DNA of 64,000 bases, from NCBI GenBank assembly GCA_002168225.1, contig NHBH01000005.1, forward strand, positions 1-64,000. The letters are read 5' to 3'. Position numbers and translations under genes: made by a program. The notes below the pieces were generated by a model, which was not told the origin of the DNA, searched no databases, and saw only the letters and a list, made by a program, of their open reading frames with translations. Each line of letters starts with the position of its first letter. The first letter of the stretch is position 1. Shown here piece after piece: positions 1 through 8,364 of this stretch. The DNA comes from Micavibrio sp. TMED2 (GTDB lineage Bacteria; Pseudomonadota; Alphaproteobacteria; TMED2).

Positions 1-143
1 AACGGCACGAGAAATCGACGGCGGGCGCAGGGCTACGCCCCGAGCCTCGGGAGACCGTCTATTTCTGCGTGAAGTGCGCTGAGGGCGGCAGCCCTAAGGC
101 CCTCACAATTAAGTCTTCAATGAAGGTGATTCATATTTTTCGT
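1..143. other. Left edge, no gene recognised
   Basis: This GC-rich then AT-rich stretch precedes a resolvase remnant. I see no convincing reading frame that begins here. It may hold the tail of a gene that lies off the window or more decayed mobile-element sequence. Confidence 0.3.
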
Positions 144-330
144 ATGAAGATTGACTATGTCAGGGTGACAGATCATGACCAAATGGAAGCGCCAAATTGA
201 TGCATTGAATCAATATGGTTGTGATCAAATTCATGGCGATCATGGGAGCACTGGTGCCATCAGGGACCGGAGGGGGCTGAACGATTTCCTTGATGCTCTC
301 GAAGAGGGTGCCACGCTTATTGTTTTATAG
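144..330 (+). pseudogene. Serine resolvase/invertase N-terminal fragment, frameshifted
   Basis: Two overlapping frames together give the start of a Hin/Tn3-type resolvase. The first, from ATG 144, reads MKIDYVRVTDHDQMEA, which parallels the family start GYVRVSTxDQ. A shift in frame near 185-195 then gives RQIDALNQYGCDQIHGD followed by DRRGLNDFLDALEEGATLIV, which is the D..RPGL..L...L..GDTLVV block. Translation stops at TAG 328-330, before the rest of the catalytic domain and the DNA-binding part. The position of the nucleophilic serine reads Thr. The fragment is therefore almost certainly dead, and marks earlier site-specific recombination at this locus. Seen directly: the two frames and the stop. 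Inferred: family identity from motif order. Confidence 0.7.
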
Positions 331-437
331 CAAAAACCATCACCAACACGAAAATGCCCTACAGGCAAGCCATACTCGGCTATTGCAAATTAGCCAACAT
401 CAGTTAAAAGTACTCACATCACGCTAGAGTAGATAAA

Positions 438-686
438 ATGGATAACGCAATGACGCTCACCCCAACCCAATGTAAGATGGCGAGAGCGGGGGCCAACCTA
501 TCGCGGACAAAGTTGGCCGAGTTATCAGGCGTATCGGTGGCAACTTTAGCTGACTTTGAAGCGGGAAAGCGCGCTTCTTACGACAGGACACTCAAGGATA
601 TTCAGACCGCACTTGAAGACTTGGGTGCAACATTCCTTGATCCCAACCAAGATGGCCCAGGGGTACGCATCAATGACCGGAAGTAA
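438..686 (+). CDS. XRE-family helix-turn-helix regulator
   Basis: This 82-residue protein is almost entirely a Cro/CI-type HTH domain. The segment ARAGANLSRTKLAELSGVS (about residues 14-32) is the first two helices, and VATLADFEAGKR is the recognition helix and following turn. Its end overlaps the start of the cytosine methyltransferase by 14 bp, so the two are co-transcribed. Small HTH proteins in this position often act as controller (C) proteins that time expression of restriction-modification genes. That role is inferred from context. An internal ATG at codon 5 is an alternative start. No strong Shine-Dalgarno sequence is visible. Confidence 0.75.
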   Translation: MDNAMTLTPTQCKMARAGANLSRTKLAELSGVSVATLADFEAGKRASYDRTLKDIQTALEDLGATFLDPNQDGPGVRINDRK

Positions 687-2013
687 TGGGCTAAAGTTTG
701 TTGATCTTTTCAGTGGCTTAGGCGGATTTCATCTCGCTTTGACTGGCCTGGGATGTGAATGCGTTTTCGCTAGCGAAATCAACCAAGACTTGCAGGATCT
801 ATACCAGATTAACCATGGTATGCGACCGGCATCTGACATTAGGTTTGCTTGGAAAGATGTTCCTGAACACGATATTCTTTGCGCTGGCTTCCCCTGTCAG
901 CCGTTCTCAAAAGCGGGTTCGCAGAAAGGGTTTGAATGCGCAGATTCCGGCGATCTGTTCGACTACATGCTCAAAGTTGTGGACCGTCACTCACCTCGAC
1001 TTTTGATTTTTGAAAATGTTCCAAACATTATGCGCCACAACGGCGGCAAGACGTGGGAAAGGATCAAAAGCAGCCTAAAAGGACGGGGTTACGACGTAGC
1101 GGCAACAGAGCTATCGCCACACCAATTTGGTATCCCCCAGATCCGGCCAAGAGCCTTAATTGTTGCTGCTAGTGACTTATCCAAGTTCAACTGGCCGAAA
1201 TGCGAACGAAATGCATCGCCAATGCACCTTTCTTCTGTGTTGGACGAAAGGCCAAATAATGCTGACCTTTTAACGAATGACTATTTGGCATATCTGGAAG
1301 TATGGGAAGAGTTTCTTCATCTCATACCGAAATCAACAAAGATGCCCTCATTTCCGATTTGGGCTATGGAATTTGGCGCTACCTATCCGTTTGAACAGCG
1401 TTCACCCAAATCCTATCAAAAAGCATATCTGGCTCGATTCAAAGGCAGTTTTGGACAGAGCCTCGCAAAAATGAGCAAAGATCAACAGCTTGCCTCGCTT
1501 CCGGCCTACGCTCGAACAGATTGCGCTAATTTTCCAAGATGGAAGATACGATTTATTCAACAGAATCGGGAGTTTTTTCAGCAAAATAAGCAATACCTGA
1601 GGAATTGGTTGCCAAGGGTGCGGGAGTTTGCGCCAAGCTTTCAAAAGTTTGAGTGGAACTGGCAAGATGGAAGCAGAACTCTTTGGGATAAAGTCGTGCA
1701 GTTTAGAGCATCTGGCATTCGAGTGAAGAACCCGGCTAGCGCACCATCGTTAGTGGCACTTACGACAAGTCAGGTGCCAGTCATCCCTTGGGAGAAGCGT
1801 TACATGACAATGCGGGAGTGTGCTCGGCTTCAAAGCATGGATGCGCTCAAACAATTGCCTGAAAGCAAAACCTTAGCCTACAGAGCGTTGGGAAACGCCG
1901 TGAATGTTGATGTTGTCGCTGCTGTTGCGGAGCATCTAATCGCGGCGACCTTAGAAACATCCGAAACAAACGACCGATGCAAGCTTGATCGTGCCAGTCT
2001 GATAGCTGGATAG
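673..2013 (+). CDS. DNA (cytosine-5) methyltransferase
   Basis: This is a C5-cytosine DNA methyltransferase of about 446 residues. Motif I is FVDLFSGLGGFHLAL (residues 9-23), motif IV with catalytic Cys75 is GFPCQPFSKAG, motif VI is ENV (114-116), motif VIII is QIRPR (156-160), and the C-terminal motif X region is ALGNAVNV. The open frame extends back to 556, but the ATG at 673 is preferred: AGGGG at 659-663 sits 9 nt upstream and the first conserved motif begins just after. The long segment between motifs VIII and IX is the target-recognition region; its specificity cannot be read. It is followed at 17 bp by a ParB-like gene and then a putative nuclease, so it is probably the protective half of a restriction-like system. 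Confidence 0.92.
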   Translation: MTGSNGLKFVDLFSGLGGFHLALTGLGCECVFASEINQDLQDLYQINHGMRPASDIRFAWKDVPEHDILCAGFPCQPFSKAGSQKGFECADSGDLFDYMLKVVDRHSPRLLIFENVPNIMRHNGGKTWERIKSSLKGRGYDVAATELSPHQFGIPQIRPRALIVAASDLSKFNWPKCERNASPMHLSSVLDERPNNADLLTNDYLAYLEVWEEFLHLIPKSTKMPSFPIWAMEFGATYPFEQRSPKSYQKAYLARFKGSFGQSLAKMSKDQQLASLPAYARTDCANFPRWKIRFIQQNREFFQQNKQYLRNWLPRVREFAPSFQKFEWNWQDGSRTLWDKVVQFRASGIRVKNPASAPSLVALTTSQVPVIPWEKRYMTMRECARLQSMDALKQLPESKTLAYRALGNAVNVDVVAAVAEHLIAATLETSETNDRCKLDRASLIAG

Positions 2014-2029
2014 GCCTAAGGAAATCAGC

Positions 2030-3109
2030 ATGAAACAACGAAAAATCGAATACGCCACCCTAGATCAGATTGCACTTGATCCGCACAATCCTAGACTTGG
2101 AAGGTCGGCGCTCCGCAAAAATCTGACTCCGGACGAGATACTCAATCTTATGGGTGATTGGTCGCTTGAGGAGTTGGCCACGTCATTCTTGGAAAGCGGA
2201 TTTTGGGCACATGAAGCCGTTTTGTGTGTTCAAGAGAAAGTTCACGGAGAGGATCGCCTCGTTGTAATAGAGGGAAATCGTCGTATTGCAGCGTTGATGC
2301 GGCTCAAAAAGACTTTTGATGGCGATGATACTTCCAAAAAATGGCAGGAGATCATCGCCAGTGTTGAAGAACCAAAAGAACTGTTTTTGGAGGTTCCCTT
2401 CATCCGCCTCGATAACCGAAGCGAGGTAGATGCCTTCCTAGGCTTCCGCCACGTAACTGGCATTAAGGAATGGGCTCCCGCAGAAAAAGCACAATTCATT
2501 GCCAAGTTAATTGATGAAAAAGGGCTGAGATACTACGATGTGATGCGTCAAATTGGCAGCAAAACCACTACCGTCCAGAGAAACTACATCGCTTACTCAA
2601 TCCTAATACAGATGGAGGACACAGAGGGATTGGACGTTAGCAAAGTAGAGGACAAGTTTAGCGTGTTGTTTCTCTCCTTGGCCCGCAAGGACGTCCGTAA
2701 ATTCCTGGGTGTCGAAGAGAAGTTTGAGGTTCCTCCGGATCAAGTAAAGCCGGTAATTTCAACAGACTGCGAACAAAATTTGAAAGAGTATTCAAGATGG
2801 TTGTTTGGCGACGAGGAGAACGCAGCCGTTGTCACAGACTCTCGGCAGGTAGACAAATTCGCAAAGGTTTTAGCCAGCGCCGAGGGGTTAGATTATCTTC
2901 GTACGGTAAAGAGGCCTAGCTTAGAAAAAGCTTTTGTGATTGCAGGTGGAGATCAGGAAGAGTTGTACGAATTGATGTCAACAGCTGCCTACAACGTAGA
3001 GGAAGCGCTATCGTCAATCCATCACTATGCTGATGATGAAAGACTGATCCGGATAGTACAAAGGCTCTCGGCTAACATGTCGCAAATCAACAGAATCTTC
3101 GAACTGTAG
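2030..3109 (+). CDS. ParB/sulfiredoxin-fold domain protein, defence-associated
   Basis: The 359-residue protein begins with a ParB-type N-terminal domain: LDQIALDPHNPRL at residues 11-23 and the nucleotide-binding signature VVIEGNRRIAALMRL at about 77-91 (GxxRxxA type). The rest, rich in charged helices, matches no domain I recognise. It lies 17 bp after the methyltransferase with AAGGAA upstream, and ends on the start of the next gene, so the three form one operon. Proteins with this fold are CTP/ATP-using switches or nucleases, and stand-alone copies are frequent in phage and defence islands. A partition function is unlikely because no ParA is nearby. The precise role is unknown; regulation or DNA loading of the neighbouring nuclease is an inference. 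Confidence 0.7.
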   Translation: MKQRKIEYATLDQIALDPHNPRLGRSALRKNLTPDEILNLMGDWSLEELATSFLESGFWAHEAVLCVQEKVHGEDRLVVIEGNRRIAALMRLKKTFDGDDTSKKWQEIIASVEEPKELFLEVPFIRLDNRSEVDAFLGFRHVTGIKEWAPAEKAQFIAKLIDEKGLRYYDVMRQIGSKTTTVQRNYIAYSILIQMEDTEGLDVSKVEDKFSVLFLSLARKDVRKFLGVEEKFEVPPDQVKPVISTDCEQNLKEYSRWLFGDEENAAVVTDSRQVDKFAKVLASAEGLDYLRTVKRPSLEKAFVIAGGDQEELYELMSTAAYNVEEALSSIHHYADDERLIRIVQRLSANMSQINRIFEL

Positions 3110-3111
3110 TG

Positions 3112-4044
3112 ATGCTTGAGATACCAAAGAAGAACTTTTCACGATCCGTAAACGTGAACAACGTAAGGATTGTCACTCTTGCCGACTGGCTCGAGGCATC
3201 ACTGCTTTTCGGCGAAACTGAGATATCAAAGAGCGATGTGGTTGATGTTCTAATTGAAGAACAGATTTGTGATGGCGGTGCACAAGACTTGGCTAATGAA
3301 ATTGCAGATCTCGGTTGGGCTGAAATCAGATTGCGACAGTCATGGGGAGGAATCTCTCCGAATCTTACAATCTCCGCAAACCGTTTAACCTTTGCCGCTG
3401 ATTGGAGGGAAGACCCAATTCGTGCCTTCTTGGTGATGCTATCAATTCTTCAACTCTATCCAGAATGGTCTGAGAAACATCAAGATTTTTCGGTGCAAGG
3501 CGATTTGTTCGAGAGGGTTGCGGAGGAAATTTGCCCCGGCTTGCTGCCTGGTTGGACCACTGTAAGAGCGGGTTGGTCGCCAGATAATGCCGTAAGCATT
3601 GACCTGATCGTTACCGATCTGTGTGAGCGCCTTAACACCCTCGGAAGTCTTCGGTTAGACGACTGGACTTCAGATGCTACGAAGGACGGAGGCTTGGACC
3701 TAGTTTGCTACCGAGAGTTCGCTGATTCCAGAGAAGCAACACCCACGTATTTTTTGCAGTGTGCAAGCGGGACGAATTGGAGAAATAAGATACATACGCC
3801 CTGTGCTATCTCTTGGATGAAGTATCTGGATGCAGCTGTTCAGCCCAGCACGGGTATTGTCGCTCCATTTGTGATCAGCACGGAAGAGATGAGGCACGCT
3901 GGCCTTAGTGGTCAGATCACGGTGTTTGATCGCATACGCCTTTTGCACGCCACCTACGACAACAACATTTTGCTTTCCGATCCTTTGAAACAGGACGTTA
4001 TTGCCTGGGTCCATCAACGTGCGCAGGATATTCCAACAATTTAG
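3112..4044 (+). CDS. Putative restriction endonuclease-like protein (PD-(D/E)XK-like)
   Basis: About 310 residues, in the operon with the methyltransferase and ParB-like genes. The preceding stop TAG (3107-3109) abuts GTG 3109 and ATG 3112; ATG 3112 is taken as the start. The C-terminal half has LFERVAEE (about 133-140), then DGGLDLVCYREF (about 193-204) and YFLQCASG (214-221). This spacing resembles an E...D-x(n)-(E/Q)xK nuclease core, as in Mrr-like enzymes, although the usual Lys after QC is Ala here. Either the catalytic Lys has moved or the protein is inactive. Function as the cleaving partner of the methyltransferase is inferred from position. Another possibility is an uncharacterised accessory factor. 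Confidence 0.45.
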   Translation: MLEIPKKNFSRSVNVNNVRIVTLADWLEASLLFGETEISKSDVVDVLIEEQICDGGAQDLANEIADLGWAEIRLRQSWGGISPNLTISANRLTFAADWREDPIRAFLVMLSILQLYPEWSEKHQDFSVQGDLFERVAEEICPGLLPGWTTVRAGWSPDNAVSIDLIVTDLCERLNTLGSLRLDDWTSDATKDGGLDLVCYREFADSREATPTYFLQCASGTNWRNKIHTPCAISWMKYLDAAVQPSTGIVAPFVISTEEMRHAGLSGQITVFDRIRLLHATYDNNILLSDPLKQDVIAWVHQRAQDIPTI

Positions 4045-4098
4045 GCCTTTTAGGGCAATTTCTCTAACCTTAGCCGCCATAGCCGGAGGGGATGCAAC

Positions 4099-4180
4099 GG
4101 GGACGCGCAGCGGGTCCCCTTGCCAAGAGGCGTGGTACTACCACGCACATCTTGCGTCTCATTTATAGACGTTTTGAGAC
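4099..4180. other. Three consecutive hairpins between convergent operons
   Basis: The 163-bp gap between the convergent nuclease-like gene and the Argonaute gene holds three inverted repeats in a row: GGGGAC/GTCCCC (4099-4104 with 4114-4119), GCGTGG/CCACGC (4130-4135 with 4141-4146) and GTCTCA/TGAGAC (4156-4161 with 4175-4180). None is followed by a clear T-run, so they are not textbook intrinsic terminators. They may still end or stabilise both transcripts. Confidence 0.4.
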
Positions 4181-4207
4181 ATTGGCTTCAGCAGTACCAA
4201 GCTTTTA

Positions 4208-5725
4208 CTAAATATAGAATTTAAAAGGCAGGGGAGCACCAGCAATACTTGGAGCAGCAGTCAGTATTTCACCGATTGCATCGGCAAATTTAAGTGTTAC
4301 CGGTAAGCCGTCCGCAAAGTTACACCCGTTGAAGTTGACTTTGGTAAGAGCCAATATATCCGCTGCAACTGTTTCTATATCTGCCTCGCCCCAATCAACA
4401 TGAACTGCGATTGGATTTGGAGTTTCAAATCCTGGATAGGTGTCAAAGCGAGGCACGTACCCCTTAGTCCAAAGATATGCGAGCCGTTTATGTCTTATAA
4501 GGCAGGTGCCTCGTATGACAGGCTTCTTAGCTTGACGAAACAGCTTTAGATCATCTGTTGGACGTATTCTAATGCCAACAACATTGGTGCCTTGTGAGCA
4601 ACCTTCTTGGAAGCCTGCCCATTCTGCTTTCCCAAATCGGGATCGTCCGTGAATGAAAATTTCATCTGGAGGCTTGCCATGCTTTTGTTCATAAGCCGCA
4701 CAAACGAGTTGCATTAACTCAGCGGCCTTTTCGCGTGATAAATGGAATTGCCTTAGCCTCTCCGAGTACCACTCACCGACGGCACCACGAAAGACGAGAC
4801 CTTCACCCGAACGAAGAAAGAGCTGTGCTCCACAACACGCGTTTCTTTTGTCAGGATCAGAGGGGTCTTTCTTGAAAACGAGACCTACATAACACACGCC
4901 CGGACGAATATCCTTTAGGCGCCAAGGTGGTCCAAAAGACTTATAGTAAGATGTTGTGCAGAGATTCCACGCAATCGTAGCAGGATCTTGAACTTTATGT
5001 TTGTACTGTTCTTCACGCGGAGCCAAGATCCCGTGCAGTGTCCGTTCCCTGATTATTTGTACTGGGGTAATGTTTAGCAATCTGGCTTTTAGCTGATTGT
5101 GAAAGTTCAGATCATAGAGCTGAAGCTCTGCCTCTTTGTTATCCTCTTCGAACAAAGATGGTGATTTGAGCAAGCCCTTTGCAGTCCTTGGTTTTAGCGT
5201 CGCTTCACCTTTCACGCGTTCCGCAGAGGGTGGCATCTTGGTTGGCCGCCCCCACTGGAAGACATCATCTGGGATAACGACAAACCAAAACTCCGGTGTC
5301 ACATCTGCTTCTTCCTTCAAGTACGACTGAATTTTGTCAGCATAAATATCAACAGCTCTCTTAATGGCCTCATGCCTATTATGAAGACGGATAGCCCTCT
5401 CTAGCTCTTTACTAGATACGCTCAGTCTGGCAGTGGCAGGATTTGGCCATCGCAAACCAAACGCTGCTTCTAGCCCTGGAAAAGCCGTGTGATGGGCCCT
5501 ATTCTCATCGTAGGGCGGTATATAGCCTGTGACGAGCTTGCCGAAATCATCCAATAGATCTAGCAAATGAGCCGGGCCAATCATGCCTATCTTAAGTGTT
5601 TCTAGGTTATTATTTTTGTCCGCGGGACCGTAGAGAAAAAGCCCGTCTTTTGGGTGCTCTTCTAGCTGTGAGTGGGCAAATTGCAGCTGAGGCTCCGGCA
5701 GAAGTATAAGCTTTCGTTCACTCAT
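4208..5725 (-). CDS. Short prokaryotic Argonaute (MID-PIWI), SPARTA-type
   Basis: This 505-residue protein has the length and order of short pAgos: no N or PAZ domain, a MID domain (about 145-265, with QLKARLLNITPVQIIRERTL typical of the guide 5'-end pocket) and a PIWI domain to the C-terminus. The PIWI end reads LTKVNFNGCNFADGLPVTLKFA and the chain closes on a hydrophobic FKFYI tail, both Argonaute hallmarks. The slicer residues are absent: the first catalytic Asp region reads YVGLVFK and the second FIHGRSRF. It should therefore bind but not cut. Start at 5725 is chosen because AGGAG (5737-5733) is spaced 7 nt from it; ATGs at 5731 and 5740 are less well placed. The start overlaps the end of the TIR-APAZ gene, giving translational coupling. 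In characterised SPARTA, the Ago with guide RNA and target DNA activates the TIR partner. Confidence 0.9.
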   Translation of the reverse strand: MSERKLILLPEPQLQFAHSQLEEHPKDGLFLYGPADKNNNLETLKIGMIGPAHLLDLLDDFGKLVTGYIPPYDENRAHHTAFPGLEAAFGLRWPNPATARLSVSSKELERAIRLHNRHEAIKRAVDIYADKIQSYLKEEADVTPEFWFVVIPDDVFQWGRPTKMPPSAERVKGEATLKPRTAKGLLKSPSLFEEDNKEAELQLYDLNFHNQLKARLLNITPVQIIRERTLHGILAPREEQYKHKVQDPATIAWNLCTTSYYKSFGPPWRLKDIRPGVCYVGLVFKKDPSDPDKRNACCGAQLFLRSGEGLVFRGAVGEWYSERLRQFHLSREKAAELMQLVCAAYEQKHGKPPDEIFIHGRSRFGKAEWAGFQEGCSQGTNVVGIRIRPTDDLKLFRQAKKPVIRGTCLIRHKRLAYLWTKGYVPRFDTYPGFETPNPIAVHVDWGEADIETVAADILALTKVNFNGCNFADGLPVTLKFADAIGEILTAAPSIAGAPLPFKFYI

Positions 5726-7184
5726 CGTCATGCTCCTCATGATTAATCAGGGAAGAGAAGACGGGATCGTTCAGCCGCAAGCTTTCTTCTTCTTGATCAT
5801 AAGCGTCAGCGAGCTCATCGGACAAATTTTCATCCACTGGATCACTAGCAATGCCGCGATCTAACTGGAACGATAGCGGTTGAGCAGAAATAACAATGCT
5901 ATTTAGTTTGGAACTAGGCAGAGAAATCTCATCGCTGCCATCAGCTACAAAATTTGCGAAACCAAGCGTTAATCCACGCCATTTTTCGTTGAACCACATT
6001 TTTGTTAGGGAGCGTCGTAATCCATTAAGCCGCGTCTTGTCAGCGATTGGCGTTCTGCCATCCTCTGAGATAACAATTCGTGATCTAAGCTTTAAAATGT
6101 TCTCTTCACCGAGCATTGGCTGCGCTGTAAAGCCTAAATGCCAATGGTTGCGAGGCACAGTCTTGCCAGAGGGCAATTCTTTTTGCCCCTTTATGCCCGT
6201 CGCGGCCCGCTTGCGTAGTTTACCATTGAAATCTGTAAAAAGAAGCTTTCCGTTTTCTGGTAAGTCGAGCGGAAACCACCATGCAAGTTGACCATTGGCT
6301 AATGGATACGGGTTGAGGCCAAGTTGCTCCATTCGAACATCCCAAGCCTGGCGGATGAGCGAGCTCACCTGATTTTGCGCATCACGAGGAGCAATTCCGA
6401 GAATGTCGCCAGTATTACCCCTAAGATACTGTTTAAGAGGTAGAGTACCGCGGTCTTTTATTGGAAACTCCTCTCCAACTGCCTCCTGCATTTCGTTGTG
6501 AGGGGCAAAACCAGCTAGTAGCTGTCCATGCGCAAATGTCGGCAGTTTTGATTGAGAGGCGATAACACGAGGCTCTGCTGACCATCTAGCTCCGGGCCTT
6601 TCAAAAAAATACAGAGTTTCTGGCATTTGGGTGATTGGCAGCCAGTTAGACTGAAGTACCTCCGACTGCTCTGAAATCGCACTTGTGTGACGCATATGAA
6701 TATCGCGCCAATTTTTAAGGCTGGGTGATCCTGAATTAATTTTGGGGACACTGTCGCGTTCAAACAGCTCAAGTATCTGAGAAAAACCTGCGGCCCAGTT
6801 TGAGCTGCAATCAACCCCATTTATACGAATGAGCTCTACGGCAAAGTCACCATAGCTCGTACCGTCAAGGCGTATGGGAACAATGAAGTACGGATCATCG
6901 AGTTTCTTTTTAACGACCTCAGCTAAGGCTAATTCTTTGCGAATGCCATCGCGTAGGACGTTTGCATCTGAATATGCATTACCAGATATGACGATAAGGA
7001 ATTTGGCGGCCTCATCTCTAAGAGTCTTTTCAATCTCCTGCCAAAAGTCTTCACCACCCAACAGTTTGCTTGTATCGCACCAAACATCATAACCAGACAT
7101 TGAAAGGCGTGCAGACAACCAAATTGCAAAGTTATTATCACTGGGTGTGGCGTGGCTAATGAATATCTTGTCTCTGTTGGCCAA
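5718..7184 (-). CDS. TIR-APAZ effector subunit of SPARTA
   Basis: About 488 residues. The N-terminal TIR domain (1-140) starts KIFISHATPSDNNFAIWLS, continues YDVWCDTSKLLGGEDFWQEI (the Glu/Trp stretch that holds the NADase glutamate) and FLIVISGNA. The rest is an APAZ region; PRNHWHLGFTAQP, then LKLRSRIVISEDG and LRRSLTKMWFNEKWRG are its recognisable blocks. APAZ docks on the short Argonaute and substitutes for its missing N half. Known SPARTA complexes oligomerise on guide/target binding and destroy NAD+, killing or arresting the invaded cell. No ATG fits the start: two TTG codons (7187, 7184) lie after GAGGGA (7196-7191); 7184 has the better 6-nt spacing. A rare start may keep a toxic effector low. 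Confidence 0.9.
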   Translation of the reverse strand: MANRDKIFISHATPSDNNFAIWLSARLSMSGYDVWCDTSKLLGGEDFWQEIEKTLRDEAAKFLIVISGNAYSDANVLRDGIRKELALAEVVKKKLDDPYFIVPIRLDGTSYGDFAVELIRINGVDCSSNWAAGFSQILELFERDSVPKINSGSPSLKNWRDIHMRHTSAISEQSEVLQSNWLPITQMPETLYFFERPGARWSAEPRVIASQSKLPTFAHGQLLAGFAPHNEMQEAVGEEFPIKDRGTLPLKQYLRGNTGDILGIAPRDAQNQVSSLIRQAWDVRMEQLGLNPYPLANGQLAWWFPLDLPENGKLLFTDFNGKLRKRAATGIKGQKELPSGKTVPRNHWHLGFTAQPMLGEENILKLRSRIVISEDGRTPIADKTRLNGLRRSLTKMWFNEKWRGLTLGFANFVADGSDEISLPSSKLNSIVISAQPLSFQLDRGIASDPVDENLSDELADAYDQEEESLRLNDPVFSSLINHEEHDDE

Positions 7185-7321
7185 CAAAGGTCCCTCAATT
7201 TATCTGCCTGACTGCGTATATGCATCAGAATACTAAATCCAGGCATCTCGGCTACAGATAACTTTGCTACTTAAGGAAATTATTGAAAGAGATCTGTGAA
7301 TCAATATCCCTCTAGCGCAAC

Positions 7322-7348
7322 AAGCCCGCTTCGGAATGAAGCGGGCTT
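7322..7348. terminator. Strong hairpin, probable bidirectional terminator
   Basis: An 11-bp perfect stem, AAGCCCGCTTC with GAAGCGGGCTT, encloses a 5-nt loop. It lies 17 bp beyond the stop of the minus-strand gene at 7365-7604 and upstream of the SPARTA operon. On the plus strand it is followed by CTTCTTTG; on the minus strand no run of T is present. It probably insulates the SPARTA promoter from its neighbour. Confidence 0.5.
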
Positions 7349-7364
7349 CTTTGATGATTGAGCC

Positions 7365-7604
7365 TTAGGCGCTTGCTGGTTGATCGCTGAGCGGAACCAG
7401 GAAGAGGACGCCTTTGCGGTCGATGAGCTCAGTCGGGACGATGTCGAGATTTACGACAGCGCCTTGCTTATCGCCTTTGCGTTTCCAGGCTGCACCGATT
7501 TCGACGGGGCGGCTGAGGACGTCTTGACCGTTATCGTCTTGGCCCGTGATGCGAGAAAAGCTGACGCGGTAAAGTGGCTTTTGAGATTGAGTTTCTTGTG
7601 ACAT
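7365..7604 (-). CDS. Small conserved hypothetical protein, mobile-element type
   Basis: A 79-residue soluble protein with a central motif DVLSRPVEIGAAWKRKGDKQGAVVNLDIVPTEL (quoted in part: EIGAAWKRKGDKQG). I recall similar short proteins from alphaproteobacterial plasmids and integrative elements, where they sit among accessory genes, but no function is assigned. The ATG at 7604 is preceded by GGAGAC, a good ribosome-binding site. Its upstream DNA is occupied by repeat copy A (7663-7802). No domain family can be named with confidence. Confidence 0.6.
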   Translation of the reverse strand: MSQETQSQKPLYRVSFSRITGQDDNGQDVLSRPVEIGAAWKRKGDKQGAVVNLDIVPTELIDRKGVLFLVPLSDQPASA

Positions 7605-7662
7605 TGGTTTGTCTCCTTTTTCTGAATTGTTTCGGCTAGACCATCCAGCCGATGCGCAACCC

Positions 7663-7802
7663 AGACCGCGCGCCCAGGGTGCGGGTCAATCCAGCGAAGC
7701 GGGTAACACGGGAGACTTACGTGTAAGGCGAAAGGAGCGGGCACCGATTGACGCGGCGTTAGCGAACACCCTTAGCCGCGCGGTAGCGCATGGATCTTGG
7801 CT
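7663..7802. repeat. 140-bp intergenic repeat, copy A
   Basis: The first of two 140-bp sequences of equal length without indels; I count 19 mismatches to copy B at 8365-8504 (about 86% identity). It contains CTTACGTGTAAG at positions 54-65 of the repeat, which is CTTATTTATAAG in copy B, and CCGCGCGG at 114-121, which is CCACGTGG in copy B. In both, paired bases change together. A conserved arm GCG(T/C)T with AGCGC (94-98 and 123-127) also pairs in both copies. It ends 93 bp before the start of the plus-strand gene at 7895 and also lies upstream of the minus gene at 7604. I do not recognise the family. Confidence 0.8.
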
Positions 7803-7894
7803 GTATGGGCGGCATGCCAAACAAATAAAATAGGAACATGGCACTACATAAAGTTATACTCTTAATTATCTATCTATGCTGAGGAGAATGACGC

Positions 7895-8287
7895 ATGGCA
7901 AAGCGCCACCTGATTGACTGGGATAAATGGGATGAAAAAGAGTGCATCAAAGCATGGAAAAAGATGTCGAATGCAGTTGACCCCGTCGAGCTGATTTACG
8001 CTTTCTATGGCGGCTTGCGTTCTCAAGAAATCGAACTCAAGGGCTATATATCGAACAACCGTGGTCATCACGGGAACTTTCACATAATTGACTTCGATTT
8101 TGCAAAACGGGGAGAAGCAGAGGAAAGCATGATCGAATACAATTTCAGTGTTCCCATTGAGGCCCTTAGAGGCATTGTGCAAGAACATGACTCACTGACG
8201 TCAGAACCTGAGTTATACAGTAGCATTTACAGTGATGAGGAGCTCTGCAATGCGCCAACCCGATTTGTTCTCACTGTCAAAGAGTGA
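7895..8287 (+). CDS. Hypothetical protein, island cargo gene
   Basis: A 130-residue acidic soluble protein with no signal peptide or membrane segment. I recognise no family. It begins MAKRHLIDWDKWDEKECIKAWKK; the tryptophan-rich start and the central IELKGYISNNRGHHGNF are its most distinctive parts. The ATG has AGGAG 10 nt upstream. It is flanked by the two 140-bp repeats, so repeat plus gene looks like a cassette. A role as an immunity or anti-phage component is possible given the island, but nothing in the sequence shows it. Confidence 0.6.
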   Translation: MAKRHLIDWDKWDEKECIKAWKKMSNAVDPVELIYAFYGGLRSQEIELKGYISNNRGHHGNFHIIDFDFAKRGEAEESMIEYNFSVPIEALRGIVQEHDSLTSEPELYSSIYSDEELCNAPTRFVLTVKE

Positions 8288-8364
8288 TGCAAAAACAGAT
8301 AGCGCTACACTGACCATTTGCTCGACTTATTCTCGCCGCTAAACGGCACAATTTCAATACAGTT

